DNA from: Candidatus Nitrosopumilus sp.
Lineage (GTDB): Archaea > Thermoproteota > Nitrososphaeria > Nitrososphaerales > Nitrosopumilaceae
Length of the DNA stretch: 44,130 nt
NCBI RefSeq assembly: GCF_028278985.1
Contig: NZ_JANQTA010000009.1
Coordinates: 1 to 44,130, forward strand
Reading direction: 5' to 3'
The translations under genes were made by a program, and so were the position numbers. Positions 9,118 through 17,060 of this stretch are shown here, piece by piece; within the stretch, counting starts at the first letter, position 1, and each line of letters begins with the position of its first letter. Below the pieces are notes generated by a model. It was not told the origin of the DNA. It did no database searches and saw nothing but the letters and a program-made list of their open reading frames with translations.

Positions 9118-10383
9118 TTAGATAGTTATTGTATCATTCACATTTGGAGCATATGCTTCAAATCCAAATTTTTCATGAATTTCTTGAGCAAAATTTGTGC
9201 ATGAATCTGTATCTCCATGAACAGTCATCACTTTAGGATTTCCTTTTATTTTTGAAATCATGTCAAATAATTCATTTCTATCTGCGTGCCCAGAAAATTC
9301 AAACTGTTTAACTTCTGCAGTTACACTTAGGTCTCTTCCTCTAGTAGATACCTTGCCTGTTTCAAGCAATTTTCTTCCTGGAGTCCCTTCGCCTTGATAA
9401 GAAACTAGAGCAATACCATTTCTATCATCAAATGCTAGTTGTTGCAAATAATAAACTGCATTTCCTCCAACTAACATTCCTGCTGGAGAAATTACAACAC
9501 ATGGTTCTTCCATTGCACGTTTTCTTTCAGAATGTTCTCTAATTGATAATGAACTATTAATTGCATCTGCAAAAATTTTGGAATCTCTAAGATAGCTTGG
9601 ATGCTTGAACATTATCTCATTTACCTTTAATGCCATTCCATCCATGATTATTCGATGTTTGAAATTTGCATTTTTTAAAATACATGCCATTTCTTGAGAG
9701 CGTTCAACAGAAAATGATGGAATAAATAATGTACCTTTTCTATCCATCACTTCATTTGCAAATTCAACTAGTTCTCTTTCAGATTCTTTTCTTGGTTTTT
9801 GTTCTGTTTGAGAATATGTACTTTCAGTAATTAACAGATCGATTTCATCAAAATCCAAATCCATTTCTCGAAGCATTCTAGAACCATTGGTTTTGATATC
9901 TCCAGTGTAAAACAAGCGCTTATTTTCTGATTCTAAAAGGACAGTACTTCCCCCAACTACATGCCCTGACTCTCTTAGCTCAAATGTAGCATTACCTTTG
10001 GTGACTTTTTGTTTATACTCTACAGGTTTAGCATTTCTCATCATGTTATTTAGTTCAGGCAAATCAAATGGATGAGAATTTTTCTCAATTTTGAGCATGT
10101 CTTCAATTAGTAACTTTGACAAGTCAAATGTTGGTGGAGTAGCATAGACATCTGTATTTCCACTTACAAATAATGATGGAACATTTCCTGAATGGTCTAG
10201 ATGAGCATGGGTAATGACAATTCCATCCACGTCCTTCGGTTTGACATGTAAAGGATAATCTGGAGGTGTACCTCTTTTTCCAAACATTACTCCATAATCA
10301 AGTAATAGATTTGTGCCTTCACAGTTAACTAAAAAACCAGATCTGCCAACCTCATTGGCAGCTCCTAAAACCTTAACATCCAA
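9118..10383 (-). CDS. Beta-CASP metallo-beta-lactamase ribonuclease (aCPSF/RNase J family)
   Basis: The 421-residue protein begins directly with the metallo-beta-lactamase domain and has no N-terminal KH domains. The Zn motif HAHLDHSGN is present near residue 59, followed by GHVVGGS, a Zn-ligand Asp in FYTGDIKT and the beta-CASP region (residues about 190-330). The C-terminal motifs EFSGHADRNEL and TVHGD carry further ligands. KH-less proteins of this length match archaeal aCPSF2 or aRNase J, which process or degrade RNA in the cytoplasm. Which subgroup it belongs to needs a phylogeny. It is the first gene of the unit with ogg. Confidence 0.88.
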   Translation of the reverse strand: MDVKVLGAANEVGRSGFLVNCEGTNLLLDYGVMFGKRGTPPDYPLHVKPKDVDGIVITHAHLDHSGNVPSLFVSGNTDVYATPPTFDLSKLLIEDMLKIEKNSHPFDLPELNNMMRNAKPVEYKQKVTKGNATFELRESGHVVGGSTVLLESENKRLFYTGDIKTNGSRMLREMDLDFDEIDLLITESTYSQTEQKPRKESERELVEFANEVMDRKGTLFIPSFSVERSQEMACILKNANFKHRIIMDGMALKVNEIMFKHPSYLRDSKIFADAINSSLSIREHSERKRAMEEPCVVISPAGMLVGGNAVYYLQQLAFDDRNGIALVSYQGEGTPGRKLLETGKVSTRGRDLSVTAEVKQFEFSGHADRNELFDMISKIKGNPKVMTVHGDTDSCTNFAQEIHEKFGFEAYAPNVNDTITI

Positions 10384-10496
10384 GAATTATCATGCTTTAA
10401 CATCTACGTTAAAACCTTCTTAGGATCGATCCGATCATTATGCCTCATGTGGAATCTTCAAAAGCTTTAATTAGTGCAAGCTAAGATCCGATCCTC
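10384..10496 (+). promoter_or_regulatory. Intergenic region with repeated GATCCGATC and a TATA-like box
   Basis: The 9-mer GATCCGATC occurs at 10428-10436 and again at 10485-10493, just before ATG 10497. The first copy overlaps the palindrome GGATCGATCC (10423-10432). A TATA-like CTTTAATTAG lies at about 10465-10474, some 27 nt before the start. The second copy would therefore sit at the transcript start, as an operator might. Confidence 0.4.
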
Positions 10497-10709
10497 ATGG
10501 GAAGAAGCTTCCAAGAATGGTTAGGACAACAAGATCAAGCCGTCGTCGCTAAAACACGTGCTGGTGACGAAGCAAACAAACCACTCCTTAACCAAATTAA
10601 CTGGATTTGGGTTAACAATCTGATGAACCAGAAAGCAGACCTTAATCCTTCTTCTGCAGAATTACTTGACTGGGTTACTTCTGGTCAAATAGACGCAATG
10701 AGAAAATAA
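10497..10709 (+). CDS. Small soluble protein of unknown function
   Basis: The 70-residue product has no signal peptide or membrane helix. It is rich in Gln, Asn and Trp (EWLGQQDQ, NQINWIWVNNLMNQ). The pattern suggests a compact alpha-helical domain. Coding character is good: the codon use resembles highly expressed neighbours, a TATA-like box is well spaced, and a clear hairpin terminator follows. I do not recognise the family. It stands as a single-gene unit between the beta-CASP gene (divergent) and the ferredoxin gene. Confidence 0.7.
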   Translation: MGRSFQEWLGQQDQAVVAKTRAGDEANKPLLNQINWIWVNNLMNQKADLNPSSAELLDWVTSGQIDAMRK

Positions 10710-10740
10710 ACGTGAAAATCACGTTATCTTTTTGTTTTTT
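10709..10740 (+). terminator. Hairpin and T-tract terminator
   Basis: A 7-bp perfect stem AACGTGA/TCACGTT (10709-10715 and 10719-10725) with the loop AAA is followed by a T-rich tract to 10740. The stem begins at the last base of the preceding stop codon. The structure is unusually like a bacterial intrinsic terminator. Confidence 0.65.
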
Positions 10741-10786
10741 AAATTCTTGAATTCAATATCCTGCGCATGATTTTTTGGCGATCATT

Positions 10787-10826
10787 TTCATAACAGGGTT
10801 ATGAATTTCAATCATGGTTTAAATAG
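10787..10826 (+). promoter_or_regulatory. Ferredoxin promoter with an 8-bp palindrome upstream of TATA
   Basis: TTTAAATAG at 10818-10826 is centred 29 nt before ATG 10851. Upstream, TTCATAAC (10787-10794) and GTTATGAA (10798-10805) form a perfect inverted repeat with a 3-nt spacer. Its place just above the TATA/BRE region fits an activator or repressor site. Confidence 0.5.
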
Positions 10827-10850
10827 TCTCCAAGCGTTTTCTATTTTGTA

Positions 10851-11153
10851 ATGCCAATAGCAATACTTCCAGACATCGATGAACAAAGATGTATCGGATG
10901 TGCACTATGTGTAGAAATCTGTACAACTTTAGGTCCAGATGTCCTTAGAGTAAAACCTGTTGAAGGCTGGAAGAGAGGTAAAGCATTTGTATTTTATCCA
11001 GAAAGATGTATTTCTGACGGTGCATGCATCGGTGTATGCCCAACAAAATCAATCTTTTGGATGAGACCAATGAATTACACTGCTGGACAACCAGTACCTC
11101 TTCACAAAAACGGTATCTTCATCAAAGGTTGGGCAGAAGACGCAGCTTTATAG
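10851..11153 (+). CDS. Small 2[4Fe-4S] ferredoxin-like protein
   Basis: The 100-residue protein contains two cysteine clusters: CIGCALCVEIC (residues about 15-25) and CISDGACIGVCPTK (about 54-67). This arrangement can bind two iron-sulfur clusters, although the second motif has wider spacing (C-x5-C-x3-CP) than the classical CxxCxxCxxxCP. The protein would carry electrons in the cytoplasm. The C-terminal 30 residues after the second cluster carry no motif I recognise. It has its own leaderless-type promoter and is not in an operon with an obvious oxidoreductase. Confidence 0.85.
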   Translation: MPIAILPDIDEQRCIGCALCVEICTTLGPDVLRVKPVEGWKRGKAFVFYPERCISDGACIGVCPTKSIFWMRPMNYTAGQPVPLHKNGIFIKGWAEDAAL

Positions 11154-11222
11154 GCTGAATCTTTTAGCACATTCTTTTTTCTTATTTTTAATTATCAAGT
11201 GAAACTTGTTTGTACTTGATTT

Positions 11223-12731
11223 TTACAAAGATTTTTTCTTAATTTCTTTTGGTAGTAATTTGATAAAGTGTTTCAAGAAATTATCTTCTTTATCATATCT
11301 AATTTCTAAAAATTTGTTATTTTCAAAAAATATTTTCCATGTTTTTTCAAATTCAGGAAATTCTTTAGGGTCAAAATCTAAACGTGATGTCTCATGATGT
11401 GCAGCAGGGAAAACATCTGAAATCTCAATTGGAATTAATCCTAATTGGGGATTATACTGACAGATTTGAATTTCATCAAAATCTTTAGTTTTTCTTTGTA
11501 GGTTGACGTATTGATGAGATAGATATCCTGGTTTTGTAGATGATTCTTTTGTTATCAAAATTCTCTTTTTCTTTGATTTGAATTTCCTTACTATCTCATG
11601 AAATGATTGAACTTCTGGCCTGAACTGATCCTCTTTGTCAAACAGAAAAACTGCTTTTTCTTTAAATTTTGGAGTTGAAATCTTGAGGAATTCAGAATTT
11701 TCAGTCATTACTTTAATCATTTCAAAGAGTTTTGGATGTGCTCTGGCTTTTTTAATCACATATTCCCATAATCTTCCTTCGTAGATTGCTTGTTTTACTT
11801 TGTCTACTTCTAATTTTATGGCATATAGATTATGAATCGCAAGTTGGTTAATTTTCTCAGAAGATTCTAACTGTCTTAGTTCATCTGGTGTGTATTTTGA
11901 GCAAACTTCACAATGACATGGAAAAACAGTAATTTCTGATAAATTACGCGTTCCATCTTCAGTAATGTATCTATTCTGTTTTGCATACAACATGTAAGAT
12001 GCTGAATCAAAGGTATCGCACCCAAGAGCTATTGCAAATGGAATAGTTAAGGGATGACCTGCTCCAAAGAGATGTAGTGGAATATTGTGTGGAATTTGTT
12101 TTTTTGCTGCAACAATCATTTCAGCTAGTAATCTATACTCATATGACTCCATAAATTCAACTGGACTTCCTAATGCTAACATTTTGTATCCCATTTTGAT
12201 GAGACCTTTGGTTGATTTTGCAACAAGATCAAAATGTTCTCCACCTTGAATTGGGCCAATCCAAATCTGTCCGTTATCTTCACTGTCATCTATCGTTTGT
12301 TTACAAACTTCAAGTGTGTGCTTGACATAAGCTTCAGCTTTCTTTATTGGTAATCCAAAACCTGTTGGTTTGTCTAATGGTATTGCAAAGTCTGTCATTA
12401 TTCCTCTTTCAAAGTCTGCCATTTCTGTTGGTTTTACTGGAACATCTCCATATTCTAGAACCTGATACCCACCAGAGTCTGTCATAATTCCTTTATCGTA
12501 ATCAATAATTTTGTGAATTCCTTTTTTGATTGCTTTATCTCCATAATTGTTTCTTGTAATGTATGCATTTGTAATAACCAAATCAAATCCAATCTCTTTG
12601 ATTTTTTTTGATGGGATAGTTTGCTTTACTGGATGAATTACAGGAACATATGCAGGAGTTTCAATTTTACCATGATTTGTTTCAATCTTTCCTATTCTAC
12701 CAGCTAAGTCTGTCTTTGAAATCTCAAACAA
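11223..12731 (-). CDS. tgtA: Archaeal tRNA-guanine(15) transglycosylase (archaeosine pathway)
   Basis: The 502-residue enzyme shows the TGT signature MTDSGGYQVLEYGDV with the catalytic Asp region, and GPIQGG in the substrate pocket. The zinc site is CHCEVC followed by His in LAIHNLYA. In archaea TgtA exchanges guanine-15 in the tRNA D loop for preQ0, the first step of archaeosine formation. Euryarchaeal enzymes are about 580 residues with a C-terminal PUA domain. This one is shorter, and its last 130 residues do not show an obvious PUA. It is preceded on the same strand by the Fap7-like gene with a 29-nt gap. Confidence 0.92.
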   Translation of the reverse strand: MFEISKTDLAGRIGKIETNHGKIETPAYVPVIHPVKQTIPSKKIKEIGFDLVITNAYITRNNYGDKAIKKGIHKIIDYDKGIMTDSGGYQVLEYGDVPVKPTEMADFERGIMTDFAIPLDKPTGFGLPIKKAEAYVKHTLEVCKQTIDDSEDNGQIWIGPIQGGEHFDLVAKSTKGLIKMGYKMLALGSPVEFMESYEYRLLAEMIVAAKKQIPHNIPLHLFGAGHPLTIPFAIALGCDTFDSASYMLYAKQNRYITEDGTRNLSEITVFPCHCEVCSKYTPDELRQLESSEKINQLAIHNLYAIKLEVDKVKQAIYEGRLWEYVIKKARAHPKLFEMIKVMTENSEFLKISTPKFKEKAVFLFDKEDQFRPEVQSFHEIVRKFKSKKKRILITKESSTKPGYLSHQYVNLQRKTKDFDEIQICQYNPQLGLIPIEISDVFPAAHHETSRLDFDPKEFPEFEKTWKIFFENNKFLEIRYDKEDNFLKHFIKLLPKEIKKKSL

Positions 12732-12760
12732 TATTTTTCTATTTTTAGGGTGTTATTTAA

Positions 12761-13306
12761 TCAATCAACAAAGAATTTTTTCAGGTCATCATTTTTTGTT
12801 ACCAATTCTAGCCAGTCAATTTGCTCAGAATCTTTTTTACCAGAAATTACCTTTTCAATTTTTTCTACTACGGGAATTTTTTTATCACTTACATTGATTT
12901 CAACTACTTTTTCCTCAAATTGATTAATTGCATCAAATGCAGTAACTCCTAAAATTTCACTACCTGCATTTTCTCTACTTTTTTCCTCTGAATATCCTCT
13001 ATCTGTGTATACATCCAAAAGATCATATGGATTTCTTCTCAAAACAATCACATTATCAATCTGATTTTTATCTAAAACATATGGTGCCAAATGTCCTACA
13101 ATAATTGATTTTGTGGAGATTTTTGGTCTCAAAATTTCTTTTAGTTTTTCAGTATCTACATCATTTGTTTCATCATTTTTTTCAAACAAATTTTCATTTT
13201 TGGCAATTTCATTGATGTCTATGACTACTAGATGCTTTTTTTGAGATATCTCCTTTGCAATAGTATGTTTGCCAACTCCTGGATTCCCAGTTATCACAAT
13301 TGTCAT
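12761..13306 (-). CDS. Fap7/AK6-like adenylate kinase, probable small-subunit assembly factor
   Basis: The 181-residue P-loop protein has Walker A GNPGVGKHT at residues 7-15, a typical Fap7 variant with GKHT, and the follow-on segment KKHLVVIDINEIAKNENL. IIVGHLAPYVL near residue 70 corresponds to the conserved S/GH motif of the AK6 family, and VLRRNPYDL follows. Archaeal Fap7 proteins act as adenylate kinase/ATPase in 30S maturation. The start ATG 13306 is about 28 nt from TTTAATC on the minus strand, consistent with a leaderless mRNA. It is divergent from the YchF-like gene. Confidence 0.85.
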   Translation of the reverse strand: MTIVITGNPGVGKHTIAKEISQKKHLVVIDINEIAKNENLFEKNDETNDVDTEKLKEILRPKISTKSIIVGHLAPYVLDKNQIDNVIVLRRNPYDLLDVYTDRGYSEEKSRENAGSEILGVTAFDAINQFEEKVVEINVSDKKIPVVEKIEKVISGKKDSEQIDWLELVTKNDDLKKFFVD

Positions 13307-13378
13307 ACGATCATTCTACAAGATGATGATTAAACGATTTCTGCAATACTAATAAGTAGAATTGAATTTTTTAGATTA
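13307..13378. promoter_or_regulatory. Divergent promoter region (Fap7-like / YchF-like)
   Basis: These 72 nt serve two opposite genes. Towards the plus strand, TACTAATAAG (13348-13357) is centred about 26 nt before TTG 13379. Towards the minus strand, GTTTAATCAT (around 13330-13339) is about 28 nt before ATG 13306. Both imply leaderless transcripts. Confidence 0.5.
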
Positions 13379-14566
13379 TTGCAAATTGGATTATTAGGTA
13401 AAGCGAATGTTGGAAAATCAACCTTCTTTTCTGCTGCAACTGAAACCCCTGTAGCATCTGGAAATTTTCCATTTACAACAATTGAACCAAATGTTGGTGT
13501 TGCACATGTACAAGCTGATTGTGCTTGCAAACATTTCAAAATTGAACATCAAAATGATTGTTGTGTAAATGGAATTCGATACATTCCTGTAAAACTAATT
13601 GATATTGCTGGATTAGTACCTGGTGCTCATGAAGGAAAAGGATTAGGAAATCAATTTCTTGATGATGCTAGACAAGCTGAAGTTTTGATTCATGTTGTTG
13701 ACATAGCTGGAACAACTGACATACAAGGCCAACCTGTTCCACCAGGAACGCATAATCCACTTGAAGATGTTGAATTTGTCCAAGATGAATTTGATCTCTG
13801 GTTTGCAGATATCTTGAAACGAGAATGGGATAAAATTACTAGAGAAATTCATCAGAAGCGAGCAAAGCTTACAGATGGTATTGCAAAACGTTTCACTGGA
13901 TTAGGAATTAAAGATTTTCAAGTACAAGAAGTATTACAAAAACTCGGATTCATTTCAAGAGATCCCAAAGAATGGAATGATGAAGATCTCGTAACTTTTG
14001 CACGAGAACTTAGAAAAAATACAAAACCCATGATTATTGCTGCAAACAAAGCAGATTTGTGTTTAGATTTAGAAATAATGAAAAAAATTAACGAAAATGT
14101 AATTCCATGTAGTGCAGAAACTGAACTTTTATTGCGTAAAGCTTCCAAAGCTGGACTGGTAAATTATTCTCCAGGTAATGATGGATTTTCAGTTGTTGAA
14201 GGAAAAGAAATTGCTCCTCCACAACAAAAAGCATTGGATTTAGTCAAATCTGTCTTTGTAAAAATTCCCAATACAGGAATTCAAAAAATTTTGAATACGG
14301 CTGTCTTTGATTCATTAAATTTTATTGTAGTGTATCCTGTTGAAGATGAAACAAAACTAACCAACAAAGATGGAGTTGTTTTACCTGATACAAAATTACT
14401 TCCTGAAGATTCAACTGCAAAAGATCTGGCTGGCTTAATTCATGCAGATATTGCAAAAGGATTTTTACATGCAATTGATTGCAAAACCAAACAAAGAATC
14501 AGTGGTGATCAAAAATTGAAAAATGGAGACGTCATCAAAATAGTATCTACTTTGAGTAGGGGTTAA
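13379..14566 (+). CDS. YchF/Obg-family GTP-binding protein with TGS domain
   Basis: The 395-residue protein has G1 GKANVGKS at residues 7-14, G3 DIAGLVPGA near 76-84 and G4 NKAD near 222. The C-terminal TGS domain ends in KNGDVIKIVSTLSRG. Bacterial and eukaryotic YchF/OLA1 have lost NKxD and prefer ATP. This protein keeps it, so GTP specificity is likely. The family binds ribosomes. The start is TTG 13379, since no ATG precedes the P-loop and a TATA box is correctly placed. kae1 begins 1 nt after its stop, so the two are an operon. Confidence 0.9.
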   Translation: MQIGLLGKANVGKSTFFSAATETPVASGNFPFTTIEPNVGVAHVQADCACKHFKIEHQNDCCVNGIRYIPVKLIDIAGLVPGAHEGKGLGNQFLDDARQAEVLIHVVDIAGTTDIQGQPVPPGTHNPLEDVEFVQDEFDLWFADILKREWDKITREIHQKRAKLTDGIAKRFTGLGIKDFQVQEVLQKLGFISRDPKEWNDEDLVTFARELRKNTKPMIIAANKADLCLDLEIMKKINENVIPCSAETELLLRKASKAGLVNYSPGNDGFSVVEGKEIAPPQQKALDLVKSVFVKIPNTGIQKILNTAVFDSLNFIVVYPVEDETKLTNKDGVVLPDTKLLPEDSTAKDLAGLIHADIAKGFLHAIDCKTKQRISGDQKLKNGDVIKIVSTLSRG

Positions 14567-14567
14567 G

Positions 14568-15551
14568 ATGTTAGGTTTAGGAATAGAAAGTACTGCTCAT
14601 ACATTTTCATGTGCTGTAATTGAAAAGAAAGGAAAAAAAGGAAAAATTCTATCTGATGTAAGGAAGATTTATCATCCAGAGGATGGAGAAGGAATCCATC
14701 CAAGAGAGGCATCACGTCATCATATTGATAATAGCTCAATTGTTTTGTCACAATGCCTAGAAGAAGCAAAAATTTCAGTCAAAGACTTAGACCTTGTTAC
14801 TTATGCAGCTGGTCCTGGATTGGGACCATGCTTGCGAGTAGGTGCTGTGGTTGCAAGATCCTTAGCGTCTTTTTACAAAATTCCAATCTACCCAGTCAAT
14901 CACGCTATTGGTCATATTGAATTAGGAAAATTACTTACAGGGGCTACAAACCCTCTTGTTCTTCTTGTATCTGGAGGCCATACAATGCTACTTGCATTTC
15001 TGAACAAACAATGGAGAGTTTTTGGTGAAACACTAGACATTACATTGGGCCAATTACTTGATCAGTTTGGACGTTCAATTGGTTTTGCATCTCCTTGTGG
15101 AAGAAATATTGAAGAGCTTGCTTCATCTTCATCAAACTATGTCACACTACCATATTCAGTAAAAGGTAATGACGTATCTTTTTCTGGCTTACTTTCTGCT
15201 ACAAAATCTGTTGCTAAAGAAAACAAATCAGATGCATGTTATTCATTACAGGAAACAGCTTTTGCAATGATTAGTGAAGCAGTAGAGAGAGCTTTATCCT
15301 TTACCAGAAAGAAAGAATTGATGATCGTAGGTGGAGTTGCTGCAAACAAAAGACTTTCTGAAATGCTAAAAGATGTTTGTAAACGACATGGATGTAAATT
15401 TTTTGTAGTTCCAATAAAATATGCTGGTGACTGTGGCAGTCAAATCTGTTGGACTGGATTATTAGAATCCCAAGTAAAATCAGGAGTCTCAATAAAAGAC
15501 ACTTTTGTAACTCAATCTTGGCGATTAGATTCTGTAAAAGTAGATTACTAA
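14568..15551 (+). CDS. kae1: KEOPS catalytic subunit Kae1 (tRNA threonylcarbamoyladenosine synthesis)
   Basis: The 327-residue ASKHA-fold protein begins with GIESTAHTFSC. It has the metal-binding NHAIGHIELG (two His), LVSGGHTMLL for nucleotide binding, GGVAANKRL, and the C-terminal AGDCGSQICW in place of the bacterial DNAAMIA form. Kae1 transfers the threonylcarbamoyl group to A37 of ANN-decoding tRNAs. It is translationally close to the YchF-like gene (1 nt gap). Bud32, its regulatory kinase, is nearby at 15.9 kb as a separate gene, and Pcc1 is at 38.0 kb. Confidence 0.95.
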   Translation: MLGLGIESTAHTFSCAVIEKKGKKGKILSDVRKIYHPEDGEGIHPREASRHHIDNSSIVLSQCLEEAKISVKDLDLVTYAAGPGLGPCLRVGAVVARSLASFYKIPIYPVNHAIGHIELGKLLTGATNPLVLLVSGGHTMLLAFLNKQWRVFGETLDITLGQLLDQFGRSIGFASPCGRNIEELASSSSNYVTLPYSVKGNDVSFSGLLSATKSVAKENKSDACYSLQETAFAMISEAVERALSFTRKKELMIVGGVAANKRLSEMLKDVCKRHGCKFFVVPIKYAGDCGSQICWTGLLESQVKSGVSIKDTFVTQSWRLDSVKVDY

Positions 15552-15871
15552 TTTTCTAAGTCATCCATGGCATCTTGGATACTATTTACCCAACCGCCAG
15601 AGTTAAACACTCCAAACTTGTAGCTTTTCTCTCCTTCTGAAGTTTTTGTAGAAAAACAAGCTTTTTTCATTAATAATCCTTCTTTCCACGTTTTTGTAAC
15701 ATCACTTAATGGAACATCAAGAATTGTATCACCTACATTTTTGGAAAAATCTGCAATTCTTGCTTTTGTTTTATCAAATGCTAATCTCTTATTTGTTAAA
15801 GTAAGAATGCCTGCACCAAGGTTATCTTCATTACAGTCTTCTTGTTTGATTCTTTTCTCTCCTTCATCCAT
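15548..15871 (-). CDS. Small GRAM/PH-like domain protein
   Basis: The 107-residue protein contains the sequence GAGILTLTNKRLAFDKTKAR, the strand-turn pattern typical of GRAM or bacterial PH-like domains (x-G-x-L-x-L-T-N-x-R-L-x-F). A second half follows with SDVTKTWKEGLLMKKACF. No signal or membrane segment is seen. The family often acts in protein or lipid binding, but the role here is unknown. Its stop overlaps that of convergent kae1 by 4 nt at 15548-15551. It is divergent from bud32 with about 36 nt between starts. Confidence 0.7.
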   Translation of the reverse strand: MDEGEKRIKQEDCNEDNLGAGILTLTNKRLAFDKTKARIADFSKNVGDTILDVPLSDVTKTWKEGLLMKKACFSTKTSEGEKSYKFGVFNSGGWVNSIQDAMDDLEN

Positions 15872-15907
15872 GTTGACTTTTATTGAATTCCTTTGGATAT
15901 AATGTTA

Positions 15908-16528
15908 ATGAAATTGCTCAAAAAAGGTGCAGAGGCTGATATCTATCAAACAACATGGAATGATTCAAAAGCAATTTTAAAAATCCGTAAATCAAAATCT
16001 TATAGAAATCCTACTTTGGATTCTAAAATTAGAAAACATAGAACCATTAAAGAAGCACAAATTATTTCACATGTCAAATCTTTTGGTGTTTTATCACCAT
16101 TGGTCTATTTTGTAAATACTAAAGACTCTGCAATCTTCATGCAAGAAATTCCAGGTACTCCTGTACATGATTTACCAAATTCCAAAATTATCAAACTCTC
16201 AAAAGATATGGGAAAATTAGTTGGAACTTTGCATAAAAATGGAATAATGCATGGAGATTTGACTACGTCCAACTTTATTTTTTATAAAAATCAGATTTAC
16301 ATTATTGATTTTGGATTATCTCAAAATTCAATCAAACCTGAAGATCATGCAGTCGATTTACGATTAATTAAAGAAATTTTGAACAGTGCACATGCACAAA
16401 TTATGCAATCTAGCTGGAAAAATTTTCTTTTGGGATACAAATCAATTGTAGGAGCCATTAAACATGCTCAAATCTTACACTTAGTTTCAGAAATTGAGAG
16501 TCGTGGAAGATATGCAACAGTCGTTTGA
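15908..16528 (+). CDS. bud32: KEOPS-associated kinase/ATPase Bud32
   Basis: This small RIO-like kinase (about 206 residues) has the glycine-loop equivalent KKGAEADIYQT at the N-terminus, a catalytic loop MHGDLTTSNFIF and the metal-binding IIDFGLS. It lacks the extended C-lobe, as is typical of Bud32. In KEOPS it binds Kae1 and supports t6A formation. I chose ATG 15908 because a TATA-like CTTTTATTG lies about 27 nt upstream and the kinase begins at once; ATG 15902 and TTG 15893 are in frame. It overlaps the next gene by 17 nt. In some archaea Kae1 and Bud32 are fused, but here they are separate. Confidence 0.9.
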   Translation: MKLLKKGAEADIYQTTWNDSKAILKIRKSKSYRNPTLDSKIRKHRTIKEAQIISHVKSFGVLSPLVYFVNTKDSAIFMQEIPGTPVHDLPNSKIIKLSKDMGKLVGTLHKNGIMHGDLTTSNFIFYKNQIYIIDFGLSQNSIKPEDHAVDLRLIKEILNSAHAQIMQSSWKNFLLGYKSIVGAIKHAQILHLVSEIESRGRYATVV

Positions 16529-17060
16529 TCTTTACTTTGTTTCTTCAAATAAACACAAGTATCTAGAAGCAAAAACTATTCTTGATTCATTTGGAATTCG
16601 TTTGGGTTTTTTAAAATTAAGTTTAGAAGAAATTCAATCTGATTCGATCAAAATAATTGCAATTAAAAAAGCTAAAAATGCATTTTCAAAATGCAACAAA
16701 TCTCTAATAATTGAAGATGATGGATTATTCATAAATTCACTTGATGGTTTCCCAGGTCCATACTCATCTTTTGTTTTTCAAACAATAGGCAATAAAGGAA
16801 TTCTAAATTTACTTGATACAAAAAGAAATGCAAAATTTGTTTCTCTAATAACTTATTGTGACAAAAAAACCATTAAATCTTTTGAAGGAAAAATTGATGG
16901 AACCATTTCTAAAAAAATAAAAGGAAAAGGCTGGGGTTATGATCCAATCTTTGTTCCAAAAAATTCAACTAAAACATTTGCAGAAATTAAAAACAAAAAT
17001 GAATTATCTCATAGATACAAAGCTTTGAAAAAATTTGCTAGTTGGTATTTGCGTAAGTAG
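16512..17060 (+). CDS. rdgB: XTP/dITP pyrophosphatase (HAM1/RdgB family)
   Basis: The product is about 182 residues with the family motifs FVSSNKHKYLEA at the N-terminus, EDDGLFINSLDGFPGPYSS in the centre, GKGWGYDPIFVP and SHRYKALKKF. These enzymes hydrolyse ITP, dITP and XTP to monophosphates and keep deaminated purines out of nucleic acids. ATG 16512 is preferred over the upstream TTG 16494. It overlaps the end of bud32, and GTGGAAG may serve as the ribosome-binding site. Its 3' end overlaps the convergent Taw1 gene by 23 nt. Confidence 0.92.
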   Translation: MQQSFDLYFVSSNKHKYLEAKTILDSFGIRLGFLKLSLEEIQSDSIKIIAIKKAKNAFSKCNKSLIIEDDGLFINSLDGFPGPYSSFVFQTIGNKGILNLLDTKRNAKFVSLITYCDKKTIKSFEGKIDGTISKKIKGKGWGYDPIFVPKNSTKTFAEIKNKNELSHRYKALKKFASWYLRK

